This document shows, piece by piece, positions 17,769 through 27,142 of a stretch of DNA of 64,000 nucleotides; the first letter of the stretch is position 1, and every line of letters starts with the position of its first letter. A model generated the notes under the pieces. The model saw only the letters and a list, made by a program, of their open reading frames with translations. It did no database searches and was not told the DNA's origin. The translations under genes and the position numbers were made by a program. The stretch comes from Leptospira montravelensis (GTDB lineage: Bacteria; Spirochaetota; Leptospiria; Leptospirales; Leptospiraceae), in contig NZ_RQFO01000017.1 in NCBI RefSeq assembly GCF_004770045.1, positions 744,001-808,000 of the forward strand. The letters run 5' to 3'.

Positions 17769-18464
17769 ATGCAAAGAAAAAAAATAGCTGTCATCGGCAT
17801 TGGAAGTTTTGGAAAGTTATTTGTGCGATATCTTTTTGATGATGGTCATGAAGTCATTGCGATTGATAAAGATCCAATGGTCATTGATTCTATAAAAGAT
17901 TATGTTACGATTGCGGTTACCTTGGATGCAACCGACGAACACGCATTACGTTCTCAAGGAATTATCGATGTAGATTATGCAGTCATTGCCCTTGCCGATG
18001 ATTTTGAAACATCCATCATTTGTGCGGATAGTTTAAAAAAATGTGGTGTTAAAAATATTTACGCTCGTTACCAAACGGAACTGCAAATGAAAGTTTTAGA
18101 ACTTCTGGGAATCAAAGATTTGTTTAATCCTGAAGAAAAAGCCGCAAGGAGTATGGCAGAAACATTATCTTTTTCTGGAATGCGTTCTAGTTTTTTACTC
18201 TCTGAAGAATACAGTGTGGTGGAAGTCGCGGTTCCCAAACGTTATATCAATCATACCATCGCCGATGCAGACTTACGTCATAAATACAATATCAATGTAA
18301 TCACCATCAAACGTCCTACGATCAATAAAGAAACCAAACGAGCATCCGATTCTAAATCAGAAAAAATCTTAGGAATCCCACATGGAAATACCATCCTCAA
18401 AGAAGATGATATCATTGTTCTGTTTGGATCTCAAACTGACCTGGCTCGTTTTTTGGAAACATAA
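17769..18464 (+). CDS. KtrA/TrkA-type RCK regulator of potassium uptake
   Basis: The 231-residue cytoplasmic protein has one RCK_N Rossmann domain (AVIGIGSFGKLFVRYLFDDG, with acidic Asp near the end of strand 2: EVIAIDKDPMVIDS) and one RCK_C domain near residues 150-231. A single RCK unit is the KtrA arrangement rather than the doubled TrkA. It binds nucleotide and gates the channel encoded 8 bp upstream. The two genes form a complete Ktr-like uptake system. Confidence 0.9.
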   Translation: MQRKKIAVIGIGSFGKLFVRYLFDDGHEVIAIDKDPMVIDSIKDYVTIAVTLDATDEHALRSQGIIDVDYAVIALADDFETSIICADSLKKCGVKNIYARYQTELQMKVLELLGIKDLFNPEEKAARSMAETLSFSGMRSSFLLSEEYSVVEVAVPKRYINHTIADADLRHKYNINVITIKRPTINKETKRASDSKSEKILGIPHGNTILKEDDIIVLFGSQTDLARFLET

Positions 18465-18467
18465 AGT

Positions 18468-19244
18468 ATGGGTCCAGAAAGAATCATTTGTCTTACAGAA
18501 GAACCCACAGAGATGTTGTATCTTTTGGGAGAAGAAAAACGAATTGTTGGAATCTCTGTTTATACGGAAAGACCGGCCCGTGCCAAAGAAGAAAAAACCA
18601 AAGTCTCTGCCTTTATCAGTGGGAACTTAAAAAAGATCACGGCTCTCGAACCTGACCTCGTCATCGGATTTTCTGACATCCAAAGCCAACTTGCCAAAGA
18701 CCTCATTGAACGAGGGTTAAATGTTCTTATCTTTAACCAAAGGTCTATCCCAGAAATCTTATCCAATATGCAAATCTTAGGAAACCTTGTGGGTCAGACC
18801 GAAAAAGCCAATTCACTCCTCTTAGAATGGCAAAACGCAATGGTTTCTTGGAAAAAAGAAAACGAATCCAAATCCAATAAACCAAAAGTTTTTTTCCAGG
18901 AATGGGATGAACCTATCATTACAGGAATCCAATGGGTAAGCGAAGCCATCACACTGGCGGGTGGCGAAGATTGTTTTTCCCACTTAAAAGACAAAAAACT
19001 AGCCAAAGACCGAATCATTACCGCAGACGATGTGAAAGAGGCCAATCCCGATGTCTATATCGGTTCTTGGTGTGGGAAGGCAATGGACTGGGACTGGGTG
19101 CGGAACAAACCCGAATGGTTATCCACAAACTTTATCAAATCCAATAAAATCTTTGAGCTAGACCCAAGCATTATATTACAACCAGGTCCTGCTTTGTTTT
19201 TAGAAGGCATTCCCAAACTGAAAGAGATCTTCTCCTCCCTCTAA
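18468..19244 (+). CDS. BtuF/FepB-like substrate-binding protein lacking a signal peptide
   Basis: The 258-residue product has the helical-backbone binding-protein fold of cobalamin/iron transporters (RIICLTEEPTEMLYLLGEEKRI, ALEPDLVIGF, LLEWQNAM, ADDVKEANPDVYIGSWCGKAMDW). The initiating Met at 18468 is followed directly by the fold, and no export signal is present. It might therefore remain in the cytoplasm or be wrongly started, although no upstream in-frame signal is possible because the ktrA-like gene ends 3 bp before. No permease or ATPase gene is adjacent; the Ton energy system follows at 19330. The ligand cannot be told. Confidence 0.7.
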   Translation: MGPERIICLTEEPTEMLYLLGEEKRIVGISVYTERPARAKEEKTKVSAFISGNLKKITALEPDLVIGFSDIQSQLAKDLIERGLNVLIFNQRSIPEILSNMQILGNLVGQTEKANSLLLEWQNAMVSWKKENESKSNKPKVFFQEWDEPIITGIQWVSEAITLAGGEDCFSHLKDKKLAKDRIITADDVKEANPDVYIGSWCGKAMDWDWVRNKPEWLSTNFIKSNKIFELDPSIILQPGPALFLEGIPKLKEIFSSL

Positions 19245-19329
19245 TTTCCTTCTTTGTCATTGCCCTGTAATCTAAATGTAACAAGGATATTCTAGATTTG
19301 AAACATATCAATTAGATATGGAGACATTC

Positions 19330-20169
19330 ATGAACTTTTCATGTAACCTGACAAAGAAGAAAATCGCTTTGTCTTTTGTGACCTTACTTATCACAATCTT
19401 TACTCTTGCAGGAAAAATCGAAGCACAGGCAACACCTGCGGCACCAACCACTGAATCCACACAAACCACAGAAGCACCAACAGAAACTCCAGCTCCCGTA
19501 GCCGAAGCTCCTGCAGAAGCACCACAACAAGAATCTGAAATCGGACTCGTTAAATTGTTTGTGACTGGTGGATGGTCTATGTGGCCACTACTCCTTTCTT
19601 CTATCGTTGGATTTGGTGTGATCTTAGAAAGAATGTACTTTTTCTTCACAGCAAAACTAATCAGAAAAGGATACAACCAAGATTTACAAGATGCCATTGA
19701 TGCTTCTGGAATGAATGGAATTGATGAATTCTTAAAAGCAAACGAAGGCCAAAAAATCACTGACGTATTAAAAAATGGTATGGAAGTTTCTCAAAACGAT
19801 CCAGAGATTTTTGCATCTGGTATCGAAAGAGAAGCTGGTGAAGTGATGACTCTTCTCGAGAAAGGTCTTACAGTTCTTTCTGCAGTATCCACCATTGCTC
19901 CACTCGTTGGATTTCTTGGAACTGTATCTGGTATGATCAACGCATTTGATGCAATTGCAAACGCTGACCAAGTCAACGCAAAAGTGGTTGCTGGTGGTAT
20001 CAAAGAAGCGCTGATCACAACTGCGGCTGGTCTAATCGTTGCGATTCCTGCAATGACATTCTACCAATACTTACAAGGCCGAGTTGCATTCTTTACTTCC
20101 GAAGTAGAAGAAGCTGCAAACAAAATCTATAAAGAATACTTAAAACTGAAAGCCGGTAAAAGAGCGTAA
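19330..20169 (+). CDS. exbB: MotA/TolQ/ExbB proton-channel protein
   Basis: ExbB-type proteins form the proton channel that energises TonB. The product has an N-terminal hydrophobic signal or helix, an Ala/Pro/Glu-rich linker (about residues 30-75), and a first channel helix ([25 protein letters not shown]). The conserved C-terminal region holds two helices ([23 protein letters not shown] and [22 protein letters not shown], in parts). The frame begins at ATG 19318, but GGAG at 19320-19323 is correctly spaced only for ATG 19330. Two exbD genes and tonB follow with gaps of 20, 1 and 1 bp, so this is one operon. Confidence 0.9.
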   Translation: MNFSCNLTKKKIALSFVTLLITIFTLAGKIEAQATPAAPTTESTQTTEAPTETPAPVAEAPAEAPQQESEIGLVKLFVTGGWSMWPLLLSSIVGFGVILERMYFFFTAKLIRKGYNQDLQDAIDASGMNGIDEFLKANEGQKITDVLKNGMEVSQNDPEIFASGIEREAGEVMTLLEKGLTVLSAVSTIAPLVGFLGTVSGMINAFDAIANADQVNAKVVAGGIKEALITTAAGLIVAIPAMTFYQYLQGRVAFFTSEVEEAANKIYKEYLKLKAGKRA

Positions 20170-20189
20170 GTAACGGAAACTAACTAACC

Positions 20190-20609
20190 ATGATTAAGTT
20201 AAAGAAAAAACAAGAACTAGAGGAGATATCGGCAGCATCCATGTCGGATATTGCCTTTTTACTCTTGGTATTTTTTATGGTAACTGCTGTATTCTTTGTA
20301 AAGGAAGGACTTAACATTTCTCTTCCTCGCAAACAATCCGAACCTCAGCCTTTTTTACGTAAGAATGTATTTGAAATTTTGGTAACACAAGACAGATACA
20401 AAATGCGTAACCCAGCATTCGGAACCAAAGAATATTCTAGTTTAAAAGAATTTCGTGATGACCTAAACCAAATGGAAATCCCGGATCTTAAAAACAAACT
20501 AGCACTCATTGTTACAACCGGTGATACCAAATATGCAAAGATGTTGGATGCTTTATCAGCAGTTCAACTTCGTGGATTTGAAAAAATCTCAGTGAGAAAG
20601 AAGAAATAA
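20190..20609 (+). CDS. exbD: ExbD/TolR-type biopolymer transport protein (first copy)
   Basis: The 139-residue protein has one N-terminal membrane helix with the conserved Asp ([23 protein letters not shown]) that takes part in proton flow, and a periplasmic domain. It is unlike the second copy in the periplasmic part ([13 protein letters not shown]), so the two may form a hetero-oligomer with ExbB. It lies between exbB and the second exbD. Confidence 0.9.
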   Translation: MIKLKKKQELEEISAASMSDIAFLLLVFFMVTAVFFVKEGLNISLPRKQSEPQPFLRKNVFEILVTQDRYKMRNPAFGTKEYSSLKEFRDDLNQMEIPDLKNKLALIVTTGDTKYAKMLDALSAVQLRGFEKISVRKKK

Positions 20610-20610
20610 T

Positions 20611-21033
20611 ATGTTACGCAGAAAGAGAGTCGCACCTTCAGTTCCCGTAAGTTCGATGGCAGACATTGCCTTCTTACTCCTCGTGTTCTTTATGGTAACC
20701 TCCGTACTAGATTCGGATCCAGACCTTCCCATCAATTTACCAGATGTTCCTGGTGGAGAACAGTTAAACAAAAAGATAGCCAATCTTTATCTAACTGCTG
20801 ATGAAAAAAGAACTGTCTATTTCAATTCAGTGAAGATGGAACTTAACGAAGCAATGAGTGAAATCAGAGCTAAAATTTCCACTACACCTGACTTAAAAGT
20901 TTTGATCCATGCAGATCAAGATTTGACTTATGAAGAGTTGGACAATGTATTCGAAACTCTCCGAGAGATTGGAGCCTTAAAGGTTTCTCTCGTTACCAAG
21001 ACCACTCAAGGTGGCGGGTTAAAAGGAAAGTAA
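20611..21033 (+). CDS. exbD: ExbD/TolR-type biopolymer transport protein (second copy)
   Basis: The 140-residue protein has the membrane helix with conserved Asp ([21 protein letters not shown]) and the typical periplasmic segment [15 protein letters not shown] followed by [21 protein letters not shown]. It begins 1 bp after the first exbD and ends 1 bp before tonB. Duplicate exbD genes are common outside Proteobacteria. Confidence 0.9.
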   Translation: MLRRKRVAPSVPVSSMADIAFLLLVFFMVTSVLDSDPDLPINLPDVPGGEQLNKKIANLYLTADEKRTVYFNSVKMELNEAMSEIRAKISTTPDLKVLIHADQDLTYEELDNVFETLREIGALKVSLVTKTTQGGGLKGK

Positions 21034-21034
21034 C

Positions 21035-21631
21035 GTGAACGGAACAGTTGTTACACAAAAAAGATCCAAACGCGAAAGAATCCATAGGTTCATTGATAGA
21101 TACAGAATCGAAACTGGTCTCGCCATTTCTGCCTTTTTACAAGCCATCATCATTCTCTTTTGGTTCACTCCTCATTTGGAAACCGATAGTTTGGATGACC
21201 TTGTAGAAGAAGTTGCTTTCATCGACAATGTCCAAATCCAAGAACCATCTACCGATTCCAAACCAACCGATGGTGATTTTGATCTTACTGACAAAGAAAA
21301 AGAAGAAAAAAAAGAAGATCCACGCATTGCCGGTGCTTCTGATCCCATCGTTTCGGGAGCTACTTCCCCAGTGGATTTATCACCTAACGTTCGTCCTGAA
21401 TATACATCTGAGGCAAAAGCTCTTGGTGTGACAGGAACTATGACTTTGGAAGTGATCATTGGAAATACTGGCGAAGTGTTACGTGTCCGTTCCGTAGGAA
21501 AACAGTTAGGTGGTGGTCTTGAAGAAGAAGCCGTCAAAGTTTACCGCAGAAAAAGATTTTCTCCATCGATCCTAGAGGGAAAAGCCATCACAGTGAAGGT
21601 GCTTGTTCCCATTCGATTTACTTTAAATTAA
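21035..21631 (+). CDS. tonB: TonB-family energy transducer
   Basis: The 198-residue protein has a basic cytoplasmic N-terminus, one membrane helix (GLAISAFLQAIIILFWF), an acidic/Pro spacer of about 70 residues, and a C-terminal TonB domain (AKALGVTGTMTLEVIIGNTG, LEEEAVKVYRRKRFSPSILEG, VPIRFTLN). It couples the ExbB/ExbD proton channel to outer-membrane receptors. The start is GTG at 21035, with GGAAAG close upstream. No TonB-dependent receptor gene is in the operon. Confidence 0.88.
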   Translation: MNGTVVTQKRSKRERIHRFIDRYRIETGLAISAFLQAIIILFWFTPHLETDSLDDLVEEVAFIDNVQIQEPSTDSKPTDGDFDLTDKEKEEKKEDPRIAGASDPIVSGATSPVDLSPNVRPEYTSEAKALGVTGTMTLEVIIGNTGEVLRVRSVGKQLGGGLEEEAVKVYRRKRFSPSILEGKAITVKVLVPIRFTLN

Positions 21632-21640
21632 AAATATCAT

Positions 21641-21724
21641 TGGGGCGAATCCACCACCAAATGGTGGTGGACCTGGCTCTCCGCTGCAATCTGCAAGCAG
21701 GATTTCCGCTACGATCCCTTTCGC
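21641..21724. repeat. Structured dispersed repeat, copy 1 (short form)
   Basis: This element starts TGGGGCGAATCC and ends ACGATCCCTTTCGC. Its terminal GCGAA and TTCGC are complementary. A perfect hairpin CCACCACC-AAAT-GGTGGTGG lies at 21651-21670. The outline (GGGGCG at the start, CCTGGCTC or CAGGCTC inside, ACGATCC/CGTATCC near the end) matches the longer copies at 53847-53978 and 56695-56827, although the middle differs. It fills the gap between tonB and the convergent lipoprotein gene and might serve as a terminator there. Confidence 0.55.
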
Positions 21725-22560
21725 TATTCTGTTAACTCCAAGACTTTATCTTCTTCTTCCATAGGTTGTTTGGGAATTTCCATTTTTTCGATTCGGATTT
21801 CATGAACAAAATCAGCATCTTCAAACTGATCTAAAATACTAATCCTTCTGGGGTATTGTTTGTCGTTCCAAGGTTCATAGTATCCGAATTTGATCACACC
21901 TTTATAAAAACTAAACAGTTCGCGGTAAGTAAACTCCATCCATTCTAAGGCACCGCTTGTTTTTTCAAAGTAACCCACATATTGGTCTGTATCGGGAGTG
22001 GCATTTACCTGAACAGAAGTGAAATAAACCACTTCATAGTCTTGGCCTAATTTTTGATTGGAACCTGCATATTGAATGATAGGATATTCTGTGAGTCGCC
22101 AAGGTAGTGTTAGGTACAAACGGAGGGATTCTAAATAAACTCGAACTTCATCGTCACCAGTAAAAACTTTTCCAGTATCAGCAGCAATTTGGTAGGTGTC
22201 TTTTTTAACAAGTCCAAGGATCAGACCTTTTTTTTCACCACCAAGAAATTCCACTTCCATTGCATCTTTTTCAAAATCCAAATACACACGAAGTCTTTGT
22301 TCCGATTCTTTGATAGGTGTAAAAAATCGAACGAACTTAGAATGCCATACATCTTTTAAAACAAATTGAATATGTTTGTAACCTTTCCAATCACCTGGTG
22401 TGAGATCTTTTACAGGGGGATTGGTAATGATCGACAATCCCTTCTTTTTTAATTCAGGATTGAAACCTTCTTTTTGTAAGGTGGGAGGGCGTAAATCTGC
22501 CAATGAACAAGAAATACAAAATATAGAGAGAGAAATGAATGATAAATGGAAACGGAACAT
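21724..22560 (-). CDS. Hypothetical lipoprotein
   Basis: The 278-residue protein has a signal peptide with a lipobox-like end (LSIFCISC, Cys about residue 18). A beta-rich mature part follows, with many Tyr/Trp/Phe residues (YLTLPWRLTEYPIIQYAG, YVGYFEKTSGALEWMEFTYR). No known domain was recognised. It is convergent with tonB and its stop overlaps the end of the repeat element. It is likely exported to the outer membrane or periplasm. Confidence 0.65.
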   Translation of the reverse strand: MFRFHLSFISLSIFCISCSLADLRPPTLQKEGFNPELKKKGLSIITNPPVKDLTPGDWKGYKHIQFVLKDVWHSKFVRFFTPIKESEQRLRVYLDFEKDAMEVEFLGGEKKGLILGLVKKDTYQIAADTGKVFTGDDEVRVYLESLRLYLTLPWRLTEYPIIQYAGSNQKLGQDYEVVYFTSVQVNATPDTDQYVGYFEKTSGALEWMEFTYRELFSFYKGVIKFGYYEPWNDKQYPRRISILDQFEDADFVHEIRIEKMEIPKQPMEEEDKVLELTE

Positions 22561-22602
22561 TGGTTCCAGGATGAGTCAAAAACGATCCTCTGTCAATAGG
22601 GA

Positions 22603-22642
22603 AAGAAAAGAGAAAAGGCCGGAATCCCCGACCTCTCTTCTT
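22603..22642 (-). terminator. Rho-independent terminator of the phasin-like gene
   Basis: Read on the minus strand, AGAGGTCGG and CCGGCCTTTTCT form a stem around GGATT, followed by TTTTCTCTTTTC. It lies about 10-50 bp downstream of the stop of the phasin-like gene and ends that transcript before the lipoprotein gene. Confidence 0.6.
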
Positions 22643-22651
22643 TAAAGAAAC

Positions 22652-23023
22652 TTATGCTTTTGCAGCACCTGTTTTTTTGATAGATTCCGCAACTTCATTG
22701 ATTTTTGCTTTTACGGATTCAATTTTTCCTTCAGGCATTTTTGCTTTGATTTCTTCAGCAATTTTGTTGTAGTTTTCTACGATTTTTGAACGAGTTTCGT
22801 CGTAGTTTTTTCCAGCAACACTAGAGAATTCTTTAATGTCTGTTAGGATTTTGTCAACGGATTGGCGAATCTTTACAGAATCTTCCGTATTGTCCAAAGC
22901 ACCTTTGGATACTAATTCATTGTAAGTTGTTTCCAACTGAGTTTTTGCTTTATCAAGACCTTCTTTTCCTGATTGGAAAAGTCCGATACCTGCGTTAAGA
23001 ATGTCCATGATTTGTTTTTCCAT
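22652..23023 (-). CDS. Phasin-related helical protein
   Basis: The 123-residue protein is almost wholly amphipathic helix ([40 protein letters not shown]), like the short phasins or polyhydroxyalkanoate-granule proteins and related coiled-coil families. It has no signal peptide. AGGAG is placed 7 bases before ATG 23023. A promoter with two TGTGC-N3-GCACA-like sites lies just upstream, which fits control by a PhaR-like repressor. Granule binding is inferred, not shown. Confidence 0.65.
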   Translation of the reverse strand: MEKQIMDILNAGIGLFQSGKEGLDKAKTQLETTYNELVSKGALDNTEDSVKIRQSVDKILTDIKEFSSVAGKNYDETRSKIVENYNKIAEEIKAKMPEGKIESVKAKINEVAESIKKTGAAKA

Positions 23024-23049
23024 AATTTAGCTCCTGGTTTTCAACTAAT

Positions 23050-23095
23050 TGTGCAATGCACAACACAATTATGTGCGTTGCACAAAATCTTACAA
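23050..23095 (-). promoter_or_regulatory. Promoter with two palindromic operators for the phasin-like gene
   Basis: On the minus strand TTGTAA (23090-23095) and CATAAT (23068-23073) are 16 bp apart. Two 13-bp dyads, TGTGCAATGCACA (23050-23062) and TGTGCGTTGCACA (23072-23084), are centred 22 bp apart, about two helical turns. One fills the -35/-10 spacer and the other covers the region after the -10. This is a typical repressor arrangement. The TGC-N3-GCA core resembles sites reported for PhaR, the repressor of phasin genes. Confidence 0.65.
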
Positions 23096-23265
23096 GAACT
23101 TTTTTATCCTAATTTGTAAATTTTTGAATTTTTTTTTCGTAGCCCCATTTACGATTCAATTCCAAAGAATTCTTCCTAAAGGGAAAAATACCACTATCCG
23201 CATTTTTTTATATTCGAATCCTCTAGATTTTGCCGGGTAACTTGTTACTTTAATCAAACAAAGAA

Positions 23266-24165
23266 ATGAAAACTCTAAATTCACCATCCAAGATACAAAC
23301 CGAAATCAAAAACATCCCGATGGTTCACTTAACAGATGTACATGAGGATGCCCAAAATCCCTATTTTTATGCCGGTCGTTTGGAAGAATTGCCAAATGAA
23401 TTCCAAGACTTTGATAGTTCCCATAGGCATTCTTATTATGCGTTATTCTTTTTTACAGAAGGAGAAGGGAACCATTCCATCGACTTCACTTCCCATTCGA
23501 TTACAAAAAATAGTCTTTTCTTTTTAAGGCCGGGCCAAGTCCATTCTTGGACTTTTTCAAAACCTGTGCAAGGTTTTGCCTTAAAGATTTATCCTGACTA
23601 TTTATCCGAACAGGGAGGACAAGTCACAAACTTTCAAAACTATCCCTTTTTCCAATTGGGAAATGAAAATTCGAAACTAGTGGTAGAAGAAAGAAAACAG
23701 TTAAAAAACGATTTTGAAAGATTACTCACCGAAAAAAATTCAAAATCAAATTCTTCTATGATCTATCTTTTGATTCAGTTGGTTTTGCAACAATCACTGA
23801 AAGAATTTAATACATCCTTTACAGACAAAGTGACCGTCGATTCTAAGTTATGGGATTTTTTTCGTTTATTAGAAAATCATTTTAAAGACCAAAAAACAAC
23901 TTCGTATTATGCAAAACAAATTGGAACTTCTTCTGGAAATCTAAACCAACTATGCCAAAAACAATATGGAAAGTCGGCAAAAGCAATCATCCAAGAAAGG
24001 CTGATTTTAGAAATCAAACGACTATTACTACATTCTGATTTGAATATCAACCAAATTGCTCTGACTTTAGGTTTCTTTGACAATTCCTACTTCAGTAAAT
24101 TTTTTAAAAACCATACTGACAACTCACCTGAAAATTTTAGACGTTTGAAACGAAAACTACCATAA
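23266..24165 (+). CDS. AraC-family regulator with N-terminal cupin
   Basis: The 299-residue protein has a cupin-like N-terminal half (HRHSYYALFFFTEGEGNHSI, LFFLRPGQVHSWTFSKPVQG) and a C-terminal double helix-turn-helix (YYAKQIGTSSGNLNQLCQ, INQIALTLGFFDNSYFSKFF). It probably binds a small molecule in the cupin and activates nearby genes. The DoxX gene 75 bp downstream on the same strand is the nearest candidate target or operon partner. The start is ATG 23266. Confidence 0.88.
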   Translation: MKTLNSPSKIQTEIKNIPMVHLTDVHEDAQNPYFYAGRLEELPNEFQDFDSSHRHSYYALFFFTEGEGNHSIDFTSHSITKNSLFFLRPGQVHSWTFSKPVQGFALKIYPDYLSEQGGQVTNFQNYPFFQLGNENSKLVVEERKQLKNDFERLLTEKNSKSNSSMIYLLIQLVLQQSLKEFNTSFTDKVTVDSKLWDFFRLLENHFKDQKTTSYYAKQIGTSSGNLNQLCQKQYGKSAKAIIQERLILEIKRLLLHSDLNINQIALTLGFFDNSYFSKFFKNHTDNSPENFRRLKRKLP

Positions 24166-24240
24166 AAATCAAATTCTCTCCATTTACCAACTTTCTATTT
24201 TTCCGTAAGATACAACCAACACTTAGAAAAGGAAAAGAAA

Positions 24241-24690
24241 ATGTTAGAAAAGTTATTCTACACAGAATCAAGTTGGTTTTTTACCTTACTCAGATTGGTT
24301 TTAGGTTTTGTGATTCTGCCACACGGATTACAGAAGTTATGTGGATGGTTTGGAGGGTATGGATTTTCTGCCACTTTGGATTTTTTTAAATCGGAAGGGA
24401 TCCCCTACGCCATTGGTTTTTTAGTCATTGTGGCAGAATCTTTCGGGGCACTTGGACTCATCTTAGGATTTTTCACAAGGCTTTCCTCGTTCGGGATTGG
24501 ACTTACCATGATCGGAGCAGCCATTTATGTGAGAAAAAACGGCTTTTTTATGAATTGGTTCAACCAACAACCCGGCGAAGGATTTGAATATCACATCTTA
24601 GCCATTGGAATTGCTGTGATTTTGATGTTCACTGGCGGTGGTCAACTAGCAATTGATAGTTGGGTTGCCCAAAAAATCAATTCTAATTGA
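24241..24690 (+). CDS. DoxX-family membrane protein
   Basis: The 149-residue protein has four hydrophobic helices and the DoxX pattern LLRLVLGFVILPHGLQKL and FSATLDFFKSEGIP, followed by FLVIVAESFGALGLILGFFTR. DoxX proteins are small membrane proteins linked to redox or thiosulphate stress in some bacteria. An AAAGGAAAAG lies close to ATG 24241. The upstream AraC-type regulator may control it. A DoxX protein is also the BufD partner in some bufferin operons, but this gene is 23 kb from the bufferin cluster here. Confidence 0.85.
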   Translation: MLEKLFYTESSWFFTLLRLVLGFVILPHGLQKLCGWFGGYGFSATLDFFKSEGIPYAIGFLVIVAESFGALGLILGFFTRLSSFGIGLTMIGAAIYVRKNGFFMNWFNQQPGEGFEYHILAIGIAVILMFTGGGQLAIDSWVAQKINSN

Positions 24691-24781
24691 ACCCAATAGA
24701 TTCCAACCAAATCTAAATACAAAGTTTTCGATTGTTTCGTTTCGATCATTCGAAACTGAGGGAATCTTTAATGTTTTGAAT

Positions 24782-26074
24782 TTAGATTTCTAAAGCGCTG
24801 ATGGGCTCTTGTTGTTGGGCCATGATGGATTCCAAAAACTTTACATAGGCGGCGCGACCTGGATACTCTACTTGGTTGACTCCTGTTTTGACAGCAGCCT
24901 CTGCTACGGCCGGAGCCACATGGTAAAGAACTCTTGCGTCCAAAGGTTTTGGAATGATATAATCAGCACCAAATCGAATTTCTTTTTCGTTGTAAGCTTC
25001 TGAAACTTCGATAGGAACCGGAAGTTTTGTGAGTTCGCTTAACGCATAAGCGGCAGCTAACTTCATTTCCATATTCACAACCTTTGCACGAACATCTAAA
25101 GCTCCGCGAAAGATAAATGGAAACCCAAGTACATTGTTGACTTGGTTATGATAATCACTGCGTCCCGTTGCCATAATAAGGTCTGGTCTGGCACGTTTTG
25201 CATCTGGATAAGGAATTTCTGGATCGGGATTGGCAAGAGCAAACATGATAGGTTTCTCAGCCATTGTTTTTACCATTGCTTCTGTTACCACATTGGCAAC
25301 AGAGACTCCAATAAATAGATCCGTTCCAGGAAAAATATCTGCTAAGGTTTCTGCTTCGGTGTTACGAACAAAAGGTAACTTGGTTTCATGTAAATTAGTT
25401 CGTTTGTGATTGATCACACCACGAGAATCCAACATAAAAATGGATTCATGTTTGACTCCGATATGTGTTAACATCTCAGCAATCGAAATCGCAGCAGCTC
25501 CCGCTCCATTGATCACAACTTTGATATTACCAGCTTTTTTACCAGTAATCTCTAATGAGTTTAATAAGGCAGCAGTAGAGATGATTGCAGTTCCATGTTG
25601 GTCATCATGAAACACAGGAATCTTCATGCTTTCATCTAAAGTTTTTTCTATATGAAAACATTCCGGGGCACGAATGTCTTCCAAGTTGATACCACCAAAC
25701 GTTGGTTCGAGGGCTTTTACAATGGTAATGAATTTTTCAGGATCGGTTTCATTGATTTCAATATCAAACACATCGATGCCTGCAAATTTTTTGAATAAAA
25801 CTGCCTTTCCTTCCATCACTGGTTTTCCAGCGGAAGCTCCAATATTTCCGAGACCTAAAATGGCAGTTCCATTGGTGATGATTCCGACTAAATTTCCTCG
25901 GTTTGTGTATTCATAAACGAGATCCGGTTGTTTTTCAATTTCGAGGCAAGGGTAAGCGACACCCGGTGAGTATGCCAAAGACAGGTCGTAACTGTTCTCC
26001 GTTGGTTTTGTGGGAACAACTTTGGTTTTTCCTTTCGGAAACCTAGAGTGATACTCAAGTGCGCTATTTTTCAT
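24782..26074 (-). CDS. NAD(P)-dependent malic enzyme (short form)
   Basis: The enzyme oxidatively decarboxylates malate to pyruvate. The 430-residue protein is the short form without the phosphotransacetylase domain of MaeB. Motifs include [37 protein letters not shown], the metal-binding [13 protein letters not shown], and the Rossmann [15 protein letters not shown]. The C-terminus has the family motif [15 protein letters not shown] and [20 protein letters not shown]. The cofactor preference cannot be told. It stands alone, convergent with DoxX and divergent from the aquaporin gene. Confidence 0.93.
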   Translation of the reverse strand: MKNSALEYHSRFPKGKTKVVPTKPTENSYDLSLAYSPGVAYPCLEIEKQPDLVYEYTNRGNLVGIITNGTAILGLGNIGASAGKPVMEGKAVLFKKFAGIDVFDIEINETDPEKFITIVKALEPTFGGINLEDIRAPECFHIEKTLDESMKIPVFHDDQHGTAIISTAALLNSLEITGKKAGNIKVVINGAGAAAISIAEMLTHIGVKHESIFMLDSRGVINHKRTNLHETKLPFVRNTEAETLADIFPGTDLFIGVSVANVVTEAMVKTMAEKPIMFALANPDPEIPYPDAKRARPDLIMATGRSDYHNQVNNVLGFPFIFRGALDVRAKVVNMEMKLAAAYALSELTKLPVPIEVSEAYNEKEIRFGADYIIPKPLDARVLYHVAPAVAEAAVKTGVNQVEYPGRAAYVKFLESIMAQQQEPISALEI

Positions 26075-26207
26075 GGTCTATTTTCCCACGATTTATGATT
26101 CGATGGAAAATCCTAGAATAAATTGGAGGAACGGCCTTTCAAAAAAGGTTGAAGGAAGTTCTATGTCCCTTTAGATAAAGTCCTTACAAAAGCCACAGGG
26201 GGCAAAT

Positions 26208-26924
26208 TTGGAACTCGTCGGAGAATTTTTTGGAACTGCTGTACTTATTTTACTGGGTGATGGCGTCGTTGCCGGTGTTTTATTAGAAAAATCAAAAGCA
26301 AAAGATGGAGGATGGATCACCATTACCACTGCTTGGGCTTTGGCCGTTTGTTTCGGTGTTTTGGTGGCAAAGGCCTTGGGTAGTCCTGGAGCTCATCTGA
26401 ATCCTGCTGTGACCCTTTCTGTTTGCATCCAGTCGGGTGATTTTTCCAATTTTCTCCCCTATTGCCTCGCCCAAATCGCAGGGGCTGCCCTCGGTGCCAC
26501 TCTTGTTTATTTGCATTACCTACCCCATTGGAAAGAAACCAAAGATTCTGGAAAGATTTTAGCTGTGTTCTCTACTGACCCTGCGATCAAACACACTCTT
26601 TCCAATGTCATTAGTGAAGGACTTGGGACCTTTCTTCTCATCCTCGGAATCCATGCCATCTTCTCTCCGTTCAACGGTGGTGCCACTGGTGTCGTCGGCA
26701 CTGGATTTGTAGCACTCCTTGTTTGGGCCATTGGTCTTTCTATGGGTGGAACAACAGGTTATGCGATAAACCCGGCTCGTGACTTAGGCCCAAGGATTGC
26801 CCATTGGTTATTACCGATTCCTAATAAAGGAAATTCTAATTGGAAGTACGCATGGCTTCCCGTGGTGATCCCGTTAGTGGGTGGTGGACTTGCGGCGGTT
26901 GTGATTCGGTGGGGGATAGGGTAA
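26208..26924 (+). CDS. glpF: Glycerol facilitator / aquaporin (MIP family)
   Basis: This 238-residue protein has six helices and two NPA boxes: AHLNPAVTLSV and GYAINPARDLGPR. The Asp after NPAR is the signature of glycerol-conducting facilitators rather than water-only aquaporins. The start codon is TTG 26208, supported by a strong AGGGGG 7 bases upstream. No glpK or glpD gene is adjacent. It borders the restriction-modification island on the left. Confidence 0.9.
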   Translation: MELVGEFFGTAVLILLGDGVVAGVLLEKSKAKDGGWITITTAWALAVCFGVLVAKALGSPGAHLNPAVTLSVCIQSGDFSNFLPYCLAQIAGAALGATLVYLHYLPHWKETKDSGKILAVFSTDPAIKHTLSNVISEGLGTFLLILGIHAIFSPFNGGATGVVGTGFVALLVWAIGLSMGGTTGYAINPARDLGPRIAHWLLPIPNKGNSNWKYAWLPVVIPLVGGGLAAVVIRWGIG

Positions 26925-27044
26925 CCGGTGTAAGGGGTTTTTTCTGGATTCGAAAATCGCCTTAGGAAAGGTTGTTTTGATGAATAGTCTCAATTCCTAA
27001 GAAAGTATGCTTTATTTTCTCGTATAATAGTCGACATTTGAAAA

Positions 27045-27090
27045 GATGAGATATAAATGTAAAAAGTCTCATCAAATTTTCGAAAATTTG
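27045..27090. promoter_or_regulatory. Paired palindromes upstream of the island's first genes
   Basis: GATGAGA (27045-27051) and TCTCATC (27067-27073) form an inverted repeat, directly followed by an 18-bp perfect palindrome CAAATTTTCGAAAATTTG (27073-27090). A TATAAT hexamer lies at 27023-27028. Together they may form a promoter with operator, or a terminator after glpF. The remaining bases 26925-27142 show nothing else. Confidence 0.35.
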
Positions 27091-27142
27091 AGTCTTTTCA
27101 CTAATTTTCAAAAAAAATAAGAATAGGACAAAAGGCAGAAAA

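Noticed and set aside
21213..21431. Lysine-rich plus-strand frame inside tonB
   Set aside because: It is a shadow of the acidic/Lys spacer of tonB in another frame.
24241..24690. DoxX gene as BufD of the bufferin system
   Set aside because: It is 23 kb away, preceded by its own AraC regulator, and shows no GTAAC-N16-CGAA promoter.
27045..27090. Simple glpF terminator
   Set aside because: The palindromes lie more than 120 bp after glpF and have no proper T tract next to a GC-rich stem; an operator is at least as likely.
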